Shown here one piece after another: positions 54,765 through 64,000 of a stretch of DNA of 64,000 bases. The first letter of the stretch is position 1, and each line of letters opens with the position of its first letter. Under the pieces are notes generated by a model. That model had not been told where the DNA came from and made no database searches. It worked only from the letters and a program-made list of their open reading frames with translations. Made by a program: the position numbers and the translations under genes. The stretch comes from Chelatococcus sp. HY11. Its GTDB lineage: Bacteria > Pseudomonadota > Alphaproteobacteria > Rhizobiales > Beijerinckiaceae. Where the stretch lies: positions 2,046,001-2,110,000 of the forward strand of contig NZ_JAHBRX010000001.1 of NCBI RefSeq assembly GCF_018398335.1, written 5' to 3'.

Positions 54765-56168
54765 TCACTGCAGGGCTCGCGCGCGATCGCGAATGAAGGC
54801 CTCGATGGCGGATGCATCATTTGCCACGACGGTGAAATGCTCGCGCCCACCAAGGAGATCGGCCAGGTGCTCGGGAAGCGGCGGACGAACGCCAGAAGCC
54901 CGCTCCACGGCATCCGGGAACTTGGCAGGATGGGCCGTCGACAGCGCCACCATGGGCACCGAGGGATCCGTGGGCTGCACACGCCGCGCGGCCGCGAGCG
55001 CGACCGCCGTATGCGGATCGGTGAGGTAGCCCGTCGTCTTCCATGTCCGCGCGATCTCTGCGCTGGTCTCCTCCTCCGACACCGCCTCGGCGCCGAACTC
55101 CGATCGGATGGCGGCAAGCGGCCGGTCGCCGATGGTGAACGAGCCAGCCTGCGCGAGATGCGCCATCAGGCGGCGCACCTCAGCCGCATCGCGCCCGCAG
55201 GCGTCGTACAGGAGGCGTTCGAAATTGGACGACACCTGGATATCCATGGACGGCGAGGATGTCGGCTTGACGCCCGTTACCGTGTAGCTGCCCGTTGCCA
55301 GCGTGCGCGCCAGAATGTCATTGGCATTGGTGGCTATGGTGAAACCGGCGATCGGCAATCCCATGCGCTTGGCGGCATAGCCGGCGAACACATCGCCGAA
55401 ATTCCCCGTCGGCACGCTGAAGGCGACCGGACGGTGCGGCGCGCCGAGGCTGACGCCCGCCGTGAAGTAATAGACCGTCTGGGCGACGATGCGCGCCCAG
55501 TTGATGGAATTGACCCCCGAGAGCTTCAATGCGTCCCGGAAAGCGTGGTTGTTGAAGAGCCCCTTCAGGATCGCCTGGCAATCATCGAACGTGCCCTCCA
55601 CGGCGATGGCGTGGACATTCGGCGCATCGACCGTGGTCATCTGTCGCCGCTGGACCTCGGATACGCGCCCGTGCGGGTAGAGGATGAACACGTCAACCCG
55701 ATCGAGCCCGCGGAAGGCCTCGATCGCGGCCGAACCGGTGTCGCCGGAGGTCGCTCCCACGATGGTCGCGCGTTCGCCGCGTGCCTTCAGCACGTGGTCC
55801 ATCATGCGGCCGAGGAGCTGCATGGCCACGTCCTTGAAGGCGAGTGTCGGGCCGTGGAACAGCTCCAGCACGAAGAGGTTGTCATCGAGCTGCACAAGCG
55901 GGCAGACGGCCGGGTGTCGGAACGTGGCATAGGCGTCGTTGATCATGCCCGCCAGAACGTCGTCCGGCATGTCTCCGTCCGTCAGGCGGCCGACAACCGT
56001 CGCTGCAATATCCTCATAGGTGCGACCCGCGAAACCCGCGATCTCTTGCCCCGACAGGGCCGGCCAGTTCTCAGGTACATAAAGGCCGCCGTCACGCGCG
56101 AGGCCGGCAAGCAAGGCTTCCGTGAAACCGATGACGGGTGCTTCGCCCCGGGTCGACACATGCAGCAA
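54765..56168 (-). CDS. thrC: Threonine synthase
   Basis: ThrC converts O-phosphohomoserine to threonine with PLP. The 467-residue protein has VSTRGEAPVIGFTEALLAGLARDGGLYVPE near 4-33, the PLP-lysine site HGPTLAFKDVAMQLLGRM, and TSGDTGSAAIEAF. I chose the TTG at 56168 because GAGGAG is 8 bases upstream and homologues begin next to (M)LHVSTRGEAP; the first frame codon (ATG 56198) would put the ribosome site inside the gene. A 109-base gap separates it from surf1 and probably contains its own promoter. Confidence 0.94.
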   Translation of the reverse strand: MLHVSTRGEAPVIGFTEALLAGLARDGGLYVPENWPALSGQEIAGFAGRTYEDIAATVVGRLTDGDMPDDVLAGMINDAYATFRHPAVCPLVQLDDNLFVLELFHGPTLAFKDVAMQLLGRMMDHVLKARGERATIVGATSGDTGSAAIEAFRGLDRVDVFILYPHGRVSEVQRRQMTTVDAPNVHAIAVEGTFDDCQAILKGLFNNHAFRDALKLSGVNSINWARIVAQTVYYFTAGVSLGAPHRPVAFSVPTGNFGDVFAGYAAKRMGLPIAGFTIATNANDILARTLATGSYTVTGVKPTSSPSMDIQVSSNFERLLYDACGRDAAEVRRLMAHLAQAGSFTIGDRPLAAIRSEFGAEAVSEEETSAEIARTWKTTGYLTDPHTAVALAAARRVQPTDPSVPMVALSTAHPAKFPDAVERASGVRPPLPEHLADLLGGREHFTVVANDASAIEAFIRDRARALQ

Positions 56169-56277
56169 AATCCGTCTCCTCGAACACTCGCCGGACACTA
56201 CGCCCGTGTCATTCGTGAGACAAGAAAGTCTTACGTTTCAGCGATCTCCGCGAGGTCGTTCACGGCGATCACCCGGG

Positions 56278-57018
56278 CTATCGGCGCCGCAGCGCCCACG
56301 CGAGGAACACGGCGACGAGCGTGGCCGCCAGGCCAAACCAGGTCAGCGCATATTCGAGATGGCGGTTCGGGAAGGTGAGGACTGTCAGTCCCCCGCGCGG
56401 CCAGGCCGGCCCGCCTTCCACCAACGCCTCATCGATGAGGAACGGCGCGACACGCTCCAGCCCGAGGGAGGCGCCGATGCGAACGGGGTCCCGCGTGAAC
56501 CAGTCCCCCTGTGTAGGATCATCCCGCGAGGGTCGGTCCTCCGGCACGAACCACCCCTGCTCCTGTGGCGCGCGCAGGAGGCCGGTGACGGCAACCGGGA
56601 CCGTGGCGGCGTTCGCGTCGAGTTGCACACTGTCGCGCAATTCCCGTGGGACGAAGCCGCGATTGACAATGACAACGCCACCATCCGCAAGCGCGAGCGG
56701 CGTCAGCACCATATAGCCGAGCGTTGCGCCACCCTTGGGGCGCAGCTCCGCGTTCGCTGTCACATAAACGGTCTTGTCGTTGAGGAAGCGGCCCTCGGCC
56801 CTGACCGGCCGATATTCATCCTGCGCCGCCGACCAGCCAGCCCAGGCCGATTCCGGCGGCAATGCGACCGGCGCGTCATGGATGCGCGCGCTGATCCGGC
56901 TGATCAGCTCTTCCTTCCATTGAAGACGCTCCACCTGCCAGAAGCCAAGTCCGAGCAGGATGGCAAGTGCGACCAGGGTGCACAGGCCGGGAACAAGCAG
57001 TTGCCGGAAACGGCTCAT
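56278..57018 (-). CDS. SURF1-family cytochrome oxidase assembly protein
   Basis: The 246-residue protein has two membrane helices: N-terminal about 8-28 (LVPGLCTLVALAILLGLGFWQ) and C-terminal about 224-242. The intervening periplasmic domain includes YRPVRAEGRFLNDKTVYV and VIVNRGFVPRE. SURF1/Shy1 helps insert heme A into subunit I. The ATG overlaps the DUF983 stop (TGATG at 57016-57020), so translation is coupled. It belongs with ctaC-ctaE upstream. Confidence 0.92.
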   Translation of the reverse strand: MSRFRQLLVPGLCTLVALAILLGLGFWQVERLQWKEELISRISARIHDAPVALPPESAWAGWSAAQDEYRPVRAEGRFLNDKTVYVTANAELRPKGGATLGYMVLTPLALADGGVVIVNRGFVPRELRDSVQLDANAATVPVAVTGLLRAPQEQGWFVPEDRPSRDDPTQGDWFTRDPVRIGASLGLERVAPFLIDEALVEGGPAWPRGGLTVLTFPNRHLEYALTWFGLAATLVAVFLAWALRRR

Positions 57019-57392
57019 CAGCGCTCCAACCGTCCTTCCTCAGCCTTGTTATGGTATTGAAGCGCCACCATCACGCCCTTGAACGGACGCAACAGGCCGA
57101 GGCACACGATGAGCGCGACCGGCAGGGTGGTGAAAAGATGCACCCACCATGGCGGCTCGTAGGACACCTCCAGCCAGAGCGCCAGACCGCAGACGATGAA
57201 ACCGCCGATCAGCATGATGAATACGGCCGGGCCGTCGGCGGAGTCGGCGAAGCTGTAGTCAAGCCCGCAGGCTTCACACCGGGGCTTCAGCGCGATGAAG
57301 CCATTGAACAGCTTCCCCTGGCCGCAGCGCGGGCAACATCCGGCAAGACCCGTCGCAATCGGCGACTGCGGAGGATAGTCCTGATCGCTCAT
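57018..57392 (-). CDS. DUF983 family protein, zinc-ribbon plus two membrane helices
   Basis: The 124-residue protein has two CxxC motifs (CCPRCGQGKLF and CEACGL) near its N-terminus that resemble a zinc ribbon, then two hydrophobic helices (about 52-73 and 82-103). DUF983 proteins are found beside cytochrome c oxidase genes in Rhizobiales; a role in oxidase biogenesis is suggested by context only. The start is ATG 57392 after GGAAGCACGTC; a longer frame is not supported. It overlaps surf1 by one base. Confidence 0.9.
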   Translation of the reverse strand: MSDQDYPPQSPIATGLAGCCPRCGQGKLFNGFIALKPRCEACGLDYSFADSADGPAVFIMLIGGFIVCGLALWLEVSYEPPWWVHLFTTLPVALIVCLGLLRPFKGVMVALQYHNKAEEGRLER

Positions 57393-57454
57393 GACGTGCT
57401 TCCTTCGTGATGGTCCATTGTCCCTCGCGATGGTCCCTGCGCGGCCCTGAATGC

Positions 57455-57492
57455 GGCAAAGGCGCGGCCCGCGAGGCGGCCGCGCCTTTGCC
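57455..57492 (-). terminator. Long perfect hairpin between ctaE and the DUF983 gene
   Basis: GGCAAAGGCGCGGCC (57455-57469) and GGCCGCGCCTTTGCC (57478-57492) form a perfect 15-bp stem with an 8-base loop. No U-run follows. It lies 150 bases after ctaE and 60 before the DUF983 start. It may be a partial terminator that separates oxidase subunits from the downstream assembly and thrC genes. Confidence 0.65.
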
Positions 57493-57646
57493 AATGACTG
57501 ACCCGCCCGCCACGCGGTACCGGATCAGAACCGGCCCGGCTGTGCTTCTATCGCCTCAGACTTGGGAACTCCGCGCCATCCCGAGGCGAACAAGACCCCC
57601 GACGAAGGGCCAGGCGTACTGTCCGATTCAAGACCCTCGCCGCCGG

Positions 57647-58495
57647 TCAATGGCTCGGGCCAGCACCCCAGACATAGATCGCCGCGAACAGGAAAAGCCA
57701 CACGACGTCGACGAAATGCCAGTACCAGGCCGCGAACTCGAAGCCGAGATGCTGCTGCGGCGTGAAATGGCCGAGGTACATCCGGTAAAGGCAGACCGCC
57801 AGGAAGATCGTGCCGATGATGACGTGGAAGCCGTGGAAGCCGGTCGCCATGAAGAAGGTGGCGCCATAGATGTTCCCGGAGAAGCCGAACGCCGCGTGGC
57901 TGTACTCGACCGCCTGGACAAAGCTGAAGAGAAGCCCGAGCGCCACCGTGAGCCACAGCGCCTGCTTCACGCCATCCCGATCCCCATGGATCATGGCATG
58001 GTGCGCCCAGGTCACGGTCGTGCCCGACGTCAGCAGGATGAGCGTGTTGAAGAGCGGCAAATGCCAGGGATCGAAGGTCTCGATGCCCTTCGGCGGCCAG
58101 ACACCTCCCGTGAATTCCGCACGGGCAAACTGAATCGCCTCGTGGGGGAACAGGCTCGCGTCGAAATAGGCCCAGAACCAGGCAACGAAGAACATCACCT
58201 CCGAGGCGATGAACATCATCATCCCGTAACGGTGATGCAGCTGCACCACGCGCGTGTGGTCACCGGTGTTGGCCTCATGGACGACGTCCGTCCACCACGA
58301 GAGCATCGTGTAGAGTACGGCGATAAGCCCGAAACCGAAGACCAGCGGTCCGGCGTGCAGGCCGCCCACCGCCATGTTCTTCATCCACATCACGGCGCCC
58401 ACAGCCATGATGAAAGCGCCGAAGGAGCCGATGAAAGGCCACGGGCTCGGGTTGACCAAGTGATAATCGTGATGCTTGGCGTGCGCCTCAGCCAT
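57647..58495 (-). CDS. ctaE: Cytochrome c oxidase subunit III
   Basis: The 282-residue membrane protein has seven hydrophobic helices. It has [20 protein letters not shown], then [25 protein letters not shown] with the conserved glutamate, and ends [26 protein letters not shown]. Subunit III stabilises the aa3 oxidase and the proton-uptake D pathway. It starts with ATG at 58495 after the ctaG stop by 44 bases. It belongs to the same minus-strand run ctaC-ctaD-ctaB-coxF-ctaG-ctaE. Confidence 0.97.
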   Translation of the reverse strand: MAEAHAKHHDYHLVNPSPWPFIGSFGAFIMAVGAVMWMKNMAVGGLHAGPLVFGFGLIAVLYTMLSWWTDVVHEANTGDHTRVVQLHHRYGMMMFIASEVMFFVAWFWAYFDASLFPHEAIQFARAEFTGGVWPPKGIETFDPWHLPLFNTLILLTSGTTVTWAHHAMIHGDRDGVKQALWLTVALGLLFSFVQAVEYSHAAFGFSGNIYGATFFMATGFHGFHVIIGTIFLAVCLYRMYLGHFTPQQHLGFEFAAWYWHFVDVVWLFLFAAIYVWGAGPSH

Positions 58496-58539
58496 GACCT
58501 AGATCTCCGGTGCCTCGTTCGAGCGTGGGGCCGGCGCCC

Positions 58540-59205
58540 TCACAGTTGTGACTTGTCGTTACCCTTACCCTTGTCGCCCTCGGCGTTGGCCAGCGGAGCG
58601 CCATCCTTGGAAGGGAACATGGTGTAAGACAGCGTGATCGTGGACAGATCGCGCAGATTGCGGTCCTTGGCGAGGGCGGGGTCGACATAAAAGACGACCG
58701 GAGCCTCGATGACCTCACCCGGCTGCAAAGTCTGCTCCGTAAAGCAGAAGCACTGGATTTTCACGAAATAGGCGCCCGCGAGATCCGGCTGAACATTGAA
58801 GCTCGCGATGCCCGTCGTGGGGCGGGTCGAGGTATTGGCGATCTTGTAGAAGACGGTCTTCGTCTCGCCGAGCTTGACGTCGACGGTGCGGACCTCCGGC
58901 TTGAATTGCCAGGAGACGCCCTGCGACGTGTTCGCGTCGAAACGGACGGACATGCCGCGGTCACTCACGGTATCGGCTGGCCCGGTTCCCACACGGGGCG
59001 TGCCGCCGAAGCCGGTGACGCGACAAAAAAGGTCATAAAGAGGAACGGCCGCAAACGACAGACCCGTCATCACAGCCACCACGCCGCAGCAGACGACGGC
59101 GGTCCGCCGCGCCGCACGCTGGGCCGCAACGCGACGCGCCTCTTTTTCCTCTGGCGTGTATGCGAGTACCGGCGCTGTGGTGCTGGGATCGGCGGGCGTG
59201 GTCAT
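58540..59205 (-). CDS. ctaG: Cytochrome c oxidase assembly protein CtaG/Cox11
   Basis: Cox11 delivers copper to the CuB site of subunit I. The 221-residue protein has one N-terminal membrane helix (about 35-57) and a periplasmic immunoglobulin-like domain with the Cu-binding motif QCFCFTEQ (C-F-C near 153-155) and an earlier cysteine FC near 61. The conserved PLYDLFCRVTGFGG follows the helix. Length is normal. A gap of 16 bases separates it from the coxF gene. Confidence 0.95.
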   Translation of the reverse strand: MTTPADPSTTAPVLAYTPEEKEARRVAAQRAARRTAVVCCGVVAVMTGLSFAAVPLYDLFCRVTGFGGTPRVGTGPADTVSDRGMSVRFDANTSQGVSWQFKPEVRTVDVKLGETKTVFYKIANTSTRPTTGIASFNVQPDLAGAYFVKIQCFCFTEQTLQPGEVIEAPVVFYVDPALAKDRNLRDLSTITLSYTMFPSKDGAPLANAEGDKGKGNDKSQL

Positions 59206-59221
59206 CAGCGTCCTCCCTCCA

Positions 59222-59506
59222 TCACAGCGGCCGGTTCATGACGTTGGAACCGAGGCGCGCGAGCGTCATGACGTAGAACAGGATCACGAGCGCGCCGAGC
59301 GTCAGGGCGATGGCGATATTGCGGGTCCGCCGACGGCGCAACTCGGCCGGGCTCAGCACAATGCCGTCGTCTTCCTTGCTCGCCTTGCCAGCCAGACGTT
59401 TCGAGGCGGACGGCGTCTGCTTCGAGCCATTCTTTGCCGCGGACTTGGTATTGGCAGGCTTGGTATTGGCAGGCTTGGTATCTGCAGGCTTGGCACCGGC
59501 GCTCAT
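59222..59506 (-). CDS. coxF: CoxF-like small membrane protein of the oxidase operon
   Basis: The 94-residue protein is mostly a low-complexity Lys/Thr/Ala-rich N-terminal half, then [30 protein letters not shown] with one membrane helix, and NVMNRPL at the end, which resembles CoxF. Its function is not known. The N-terminal half contains 15-bp in-frame repeats encoding TKPAN (about 59450-59494). The ATG at 59506 overlaps the ctaB stop by 4 bases. In relatives the protein is usually shorter, so the repeat tract is probably an expansion. Confidence 0.83.
   Translation of the reverse strand: MSAGAKPADTKPANTKPANTKSAAKNGSKQTPSASKRLAGKASKEDDGIVLSPAELRRRRTRNIAIALTLGALVILFYVMTLARLGSNVMNRPL
59450..59494 (-). 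repeat. 15-bp in-frame tandem repeats in coxF
   Basis: On the plus strand a unit of AGGCTTGGTATTGGC type appears twice nearly identically, with a third, more diverged copy (AGGCTTGGTATCTGC). They encode [10 protein letters not shown] pentapeptides in the N-terminal half of CoxF. Slippage of this unit would change length without shifting the frame. Confidence 0.8.
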
Positions 59507-60531
59507 GACAGGCTCCCCGCCACCCACTGCCAGAGCTCGACGACACGCGGGAGGTCCAGGCTCGCACGCCCACCAAGGCCGAACAGGTGCTCGACCAGAA
59601 GCGTTGCAAACAGAAGAAAGAGATAGACAATCGAGAAGGCGAACAGCTGATAGGCTGCGCGCGTGGCGACCGGTTCGACGCGATGCCGGTAAACCCGCCA
59701 GGCCAGCACGAACATGGCCGCGCCGCTGATCGCGGCGATCACCGCATAGACCGCGCCACCGAAGCCGAGGATGAAGGGCAGCATGCCGCAGGGCACGAGT
59801 ATGAGCGTATACAGGAGGATCTGGAAACGCGTCGCATCCGGGCCAGCCACATTCGGCAGCATCGGGATCCCAGCCCGCGCGTAGTCCTCGGACTTCACCA
59901 GCGCGAGCGCCCAGAAATGCGGCGGCGTCCAGAGGAAGATGATGAGGAACAGCGCCAGCCCATCCAGGCTGACCTGCCCCGTGACGACCGCCTCACCGAT
60001 CATCGGCGGGAATGCGCCCGCGGCCCCGCCGATCACGATGTTCTGGGGGGTCGAGCGCTTCAGCCACATCGAATAGACGACGGCGTAGAAGAAGATCGTG
60101 AAAGCGAGGAAGGCGGCGGCGAACCAGTTCGAGGCGAGCCCCAGCACGACCACCGAACCGCCCGCCAGCATCATCCCGAAGGATAGCGCTTCGCCCGGCA
60201 TGATGCGTCCTGCCGGGATCGGCCGGTCGCGGGTCCGCGACATCACGGCGTCGATATCGGCGTCCCACCACATGTTGAGGCAACCGGACGCGCCGGCGCC
60301 GATTGCGATCGCCAGGATGGACACGAAACCGAGTACGGGATTGACGTGGCCAGGCGTCACGATCAGGCCGACCAGGGCCGTGAAGACGACAAGAGACATG
60401 ACCCGCGGCTTGAGCAGGCTGACGAAATCACGGATCTCGCCCGTCGACATCGTCGAGAGCGCCGCACCATGCGTATCGCCTGAAACTGCAGCGCCACCGG
60501 CCTTCACGAACTCGTCCCTCACAACTGCCAT
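59503..60531 (-). CDS. ctaB: Protoheme IX farnesyltransferase (heme O synthase)
   Basis: CtaB attaches farnesyl to heme b to make heme O for the aa3 oxidase. The 342-residue (from ATG 60531) membrane protein has [48 protein letters not shown] with the Asp-rich substrate site, and [16 protein letters not shown]. The start is uncertain: ATG 60531 ([12 protein letters not shown]) or 60450 (MSTGEIRDF). It overlaps coxF by 4 bases. It links the isoprenoid genes to the oxidase genes of this window. Confidence 0.96.
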   Translation of the reverse strand: MAVVRDEFVKAGGAAVSGDTHGAALSTMSTGEIRDFVSLLKPRVMSLVVFTALVGLIVTPGHVNPVLGFVSILAIAIGAGASGCLNMWWDADIDAVMSRTRDRPIPAGRIMPGEALSFGMMLAGGSVVVLGLASNWFAAAFLAFTIFFYAVVYSMWLKRSTPQNIVIGGAAGAFPPMIGEAVVTGQVSLDGLALFLIIFLWTPPHFWALALVKSEDYARAGIPMLPNVAGPDATRFQILLYTLILVPCGMLPFILGFGGAVYAVIAAISGAAMFVLAWRVYRHRVEPVATRAAYQLFAFSIVYLFLLFATLLVEHLFGLGGRASLDLPRVVELWQWVAGSLS

Positions 60532-60674
60532 ATTGCCAAACCCGAGGGCCGGCACAGGCCGGCCCTGAGACCTCATCTTGTTTCAACGGTGCCGACTGCC
60601 CGGGCAGTCGGCGGGACCTTATCACACAGTGGGCATGCGGCGGCGAGTCCTCCCCGCCGCGCGTCCCATTTCGC

Positions 60675-62309
<1,635 letters not shown>

Positions 62310-62345
62310 CTAGGGGGCGCCTCCCTTGGGGGCGCTCAGTCTCTC

Positions 62346-63200
62346 TTATTCCGCGCTCAGTACTTCAGTCCGCGAAGCCACCGCCAGGGGGGCCTTGCCG
62401 GTCGAAGCGAATTTCTGCTTCGCCTCCGTCAGCCACGCAGCGTACTGCTGCTCGCTGACGATGCGAATCGCGATCGGCATGAAGGCGTGGTTCTGGCCGC
62501 AGATCAGCGAGCACTGGCCATAGAAAATACCTTCCTTCTCGGCCTTGAACCACGTCTCGTTGAGGCGGCCGGGGATGGCGTCGATCTTGAGGCCGAATGA
62601 GGGCATCGCGAAGGCGTGGATCACATCAGCGGCAGTCACCTGGACGCGGACGGTCTTGCCGACAGGCAGAACGACCTCGTTGTCCACCGCGAGGAGACGC
62701 GGCTGGCCGTTGGCATCCATGTTGGAATCAAAGCTGAAGCCGCCGTTCTGATCCTCAGGATATTCATAGGACCAGTACCACTGATGGCCAGTCGCCTTGA
62801 TGGTGATATCGGCCGGCGGCGTCACCAGCTGGAGGCGCAGCAGCCGGAAGGACGGCACCGCGATGACGACGAGAATGAGCACGGGGATAATGGTCCAGGC
62901 CACTTCCAGCAGCGCGTTGTGCGTCGTCTTCGATGGAACGGGGTTGCGCTTCTCGTTGAAGCGGTAGCCCACGTAAATGATCAGGCCGAGCACGAACAGA
63001 ACGATGATGCTGATGATCCACAGCAACCCGTCGTGGAACCAGTGCATGAAATCGGCGACTTCGGTGACGGGAACCTGCAGCCCCATCTGCCACGGAGATG
63101 GCTGGCCGACACCCGCAAAGGCCGCTCCCGACTGCACGACAAGCGCAGCCGCAGCGGCTAGTGCGGCCAGGAACCGCAAACGAAAACTATCCATTCCCAT
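62346..63200 (-). CDS. ctaC: Cytochrome c oxidase subunit II
   Basis: The 284-residue protein has a signal peptide (FLAALAAAAALVVQSGAAFA), two membrane helices (about 60-85 and 101-122) and a periplasmic cupredoxin domain. Markers are ATGHQWYWSYEYPE (electron entry aromatic), DVIHAFAMPSFGLKIDAIPGRLNETWF, and the CuA site GQCSLICGQNHAFMPI with both Cys, His and Met. The canonical CSELCG motif has Glu at the third position; here it is Leu (CSLICG), removing the usual Mg-site side chain. Start ATG 63200 or 63194. It is the first gene of the oxidase run. Confidence 0.96.
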   Translation of the reverse strand: MGMDSFRLRFLAALAAAAALVVQSGAAFAGVGQPSPWQMGLQVPVTEVADFMHWFHDGLLWIISIIVLFVLGLIIYVGYRFNEKRNPVPSKTTHNALLEVAWTIIPVLILVVIAVPSFRLLRLQLVTPPADITIKATGHQWYWSYEYPEDQNGGFSFDSNMDANGQPRLLAVDNEVVLPVGKTVRVQVTAADVIHAFAMPSFGLKIDAIPGRLNETWFKAEKEGIFYGQCSLICGQNHAFMPIAIRIVSEQQYAAWLTEAKQKFASTGKAPLAVASRTEVLSAE

Positions 63201-63612
63201 CGGTCGTCCGAAGCTCCCATGGCCAGCGAAGCGTTGCACGCCGTCCCATCGGGCAAGGCCCCTTACGGCTCTTCCCCCATGAGCAGGCGTTACGCTTCTA
63301 CGCCACCTACCTACTTGACCCAACTCAGAAATCACAAGAGCGCCTTCCGTGCAACGTCGTTCGGCGCGGCCATTCGTGCGGCATAAAAGCGCGAACATCG
63401 ACAATGCTTGCAGACCTTAGTGTAGAACGCTTCAAAGCTTCACAAGCCTCTTCGCCATGCTCGCGTCACATTCCCCAGTGGTTGTGTTTCTTGACACCGC
63501 GCCAGCGGCGTGGTCGGAACACAGCACATGATTGCGGCTCCGGAGACACAGGCGATTCGCTCCGGAGGCGCGTTTTGGTCAGCTCAGCGCATCCCAGGGG
63601 GAACCGCTCCAC
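63201..63612. other. Divergent region between ctaC and ialB-like genes
   Basis: No gene is supported in these 410 bases. It must contain the promoter of the ctaC operon and that of the plus-strand gene. The stretch 63290-63480 is A/T-richer than its flanks. I see no convincing -35/-10 pair and no FNR/FixK palindrome (TTGAT-N4-ATCAA). Confidence 0.45.
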
Positions 63613-64000
63613 ATGCATCGCTGGAAAGCCCGCCTCATTCTGGCCAGTTTCGCGTTCCTCAGCTCTCTCCTCGGCATTGGTACGATGAATGCGGCGATGG
63701 CGCAGGGCGCGGTTCGCGGCAGCTATGGCGAATGGCAGATGCGCTGCGAGGTGCCACCCGGCGCCAAGAACGAGCAATGCGCCCTCGTCCAGAGCGTGGC
63801 CGCCGAAGACCGCCCGAATGTCACGCTGCTGGTCATCATCCTGAAGACCGCCGATAACAAAAGCCGGCTATTGCGCGTGGTCGCGCCGCTCGGTGTTCTG
63901 CTGCCCGCGGGGCTCGGCCTCAAGATCGACCAGACCGACGTCGGCCGCGCTGGTTTTGTCCGCTGCCTGACGACGGGGTGCGTCGCCGAGGTCGTCATGG
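63613..64000 (+). CDS. Invasion-associated locus B (IalB) family exported protein, 3' end outside window
   Basis: The frame is open to the end of the window (129 codons seen). It starts MHRWKARLILASFAFLSSLLGIG with a signal peptide ending near MAMAQ, then GSYGEWQMRCEVPPGAKNEQCALVQSV, VAPLGVLLPAGLGLKIDQTD and RCLTTGCVAEVVM. This is the IalB family, first described in Bartonella invasion but common in free-living Rhizobiales; the cysteine pattern suggests disulfides. It is usually about 170-200 residues, so roughly one third is missing. Confidence 0.88.
   Translation, partial: MHRWKARLILASFAFLSSLLGIGTMNAAMAQGAVRGSYGEWQMRCEVPPGAKNEQCALVQSVAAEDRPNVTLLVIILKTADNKSRLLRVVAPLGVLLPAGLGLKIDQTDVGRAGFVRCLTTGCVAEVVM

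Overview
The window is high-GC, gene-dense chromosomal DNA from an alphaproteobacterium, most likely of the Hyphomicrobiales (Rhizobiales). The evidence is a NadQ-type NAD regulator, an aa3 oxidase operon with CoxF and Cox11, an invasion-associated-locus-B protein, an alphaproteobacterial LexA box (GTTC-N7-GTTC) and intergenic palindromic repeats of the kind common in this order. A Chelatococcus/Bosea-like genus is my guess only. I saw no rRNA or tRNA gene, no CRISPR array, no phage and no intact insertion sequence. It is mostly core metabolism with small accessory insertions.

Layout. 1-12.1 kb: the end of a tyrosine phosphatase gene, nadQ, a large DUF2339 membrane protein, then xseB-dxs, a VapBC module whose toxin gene is broken, an AmpG-like permease, the RNA methyltransferases tlyA and a TrmA/RumA homologue, and a D-2-hydroxyacid dehydrogenase-like flavoprotein. 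12.2-19.4 kb: a small secreted Cys-containing protein, corA, an acyl-CoA dehydrogenase, tsaC/sua5, wrbA and an MFS permease. 19.9-23.9 kb: nadA-nadB-nadC behind two palindromic operators that I assign to NadQ. 24.3-32.8 kb: a SleB-like cell wall hydrolase, ppdK, a DUF3096 micro-protein, and glyQ-isochorismatase-glyS. 33-43 kb: a charged secreted repeat protein, a TrmN6-like methyltransferase, DUF2007, polyprenyl diphosphate synthase, a DAO-type oxidase, ispE, a TPR protein, ETF-ubiquinone oxidoreductase and a uracil-DNA glycosylase. 43-49.8 kb: a glycosyltransferase-like gene divergent from a radical SAM gene with a LexA-type promoter, then VOC, alpha/beta hydrolase, rnhB, peroxiredoxin, a DsbD-N-like protein and YqgE. 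49.8-64 kb: a membrane GGDEF/EAL protein, then a minus-strand run ctaC-ctaD-ctaB-coxF-ctaG-ctaE-DUF983-surf1-thrC-M16 peptidase-GNAT, and at the right edge a truncated ialB-like gene.

The genes link in several ways. NadQ (bases 340-1323) probably represses the de novo NAD operon 19 kb away. dxs, ispE, the polyprenyl synthase and ctaB form a supply line from isoprenoid precursors to quinone and heme O. ETF-QO, the acyl-CoA dehydrogenase and the aa3 oxidase connect fatty-acid oxidation to respiration.

The most interesting signals are: (i) paired NadQ-type operators exactly 61 bp apart; (ii) a complete LexA-type promoter in front of a PA0069-type radical SAM gene, suggesting a DNA-damage role; (iii) loss in the aa3 oxidase of both acidic ligands of the Mg/Mn site, one in each subunit; (iv) an isochorismatase-family gene translationally coupled between glyQ and glyS, with a locally low-GC segment in glyS; (v) vapC broken by a stop and a frameshift beside an intact antitoxin; and (vi) in-frame 18-bp or 15-bp tandem repeats in nadA, ispE, the DUF2339 gene and coxF. 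I found no clearly undescribed multi-gene defence or biosynthetic system.
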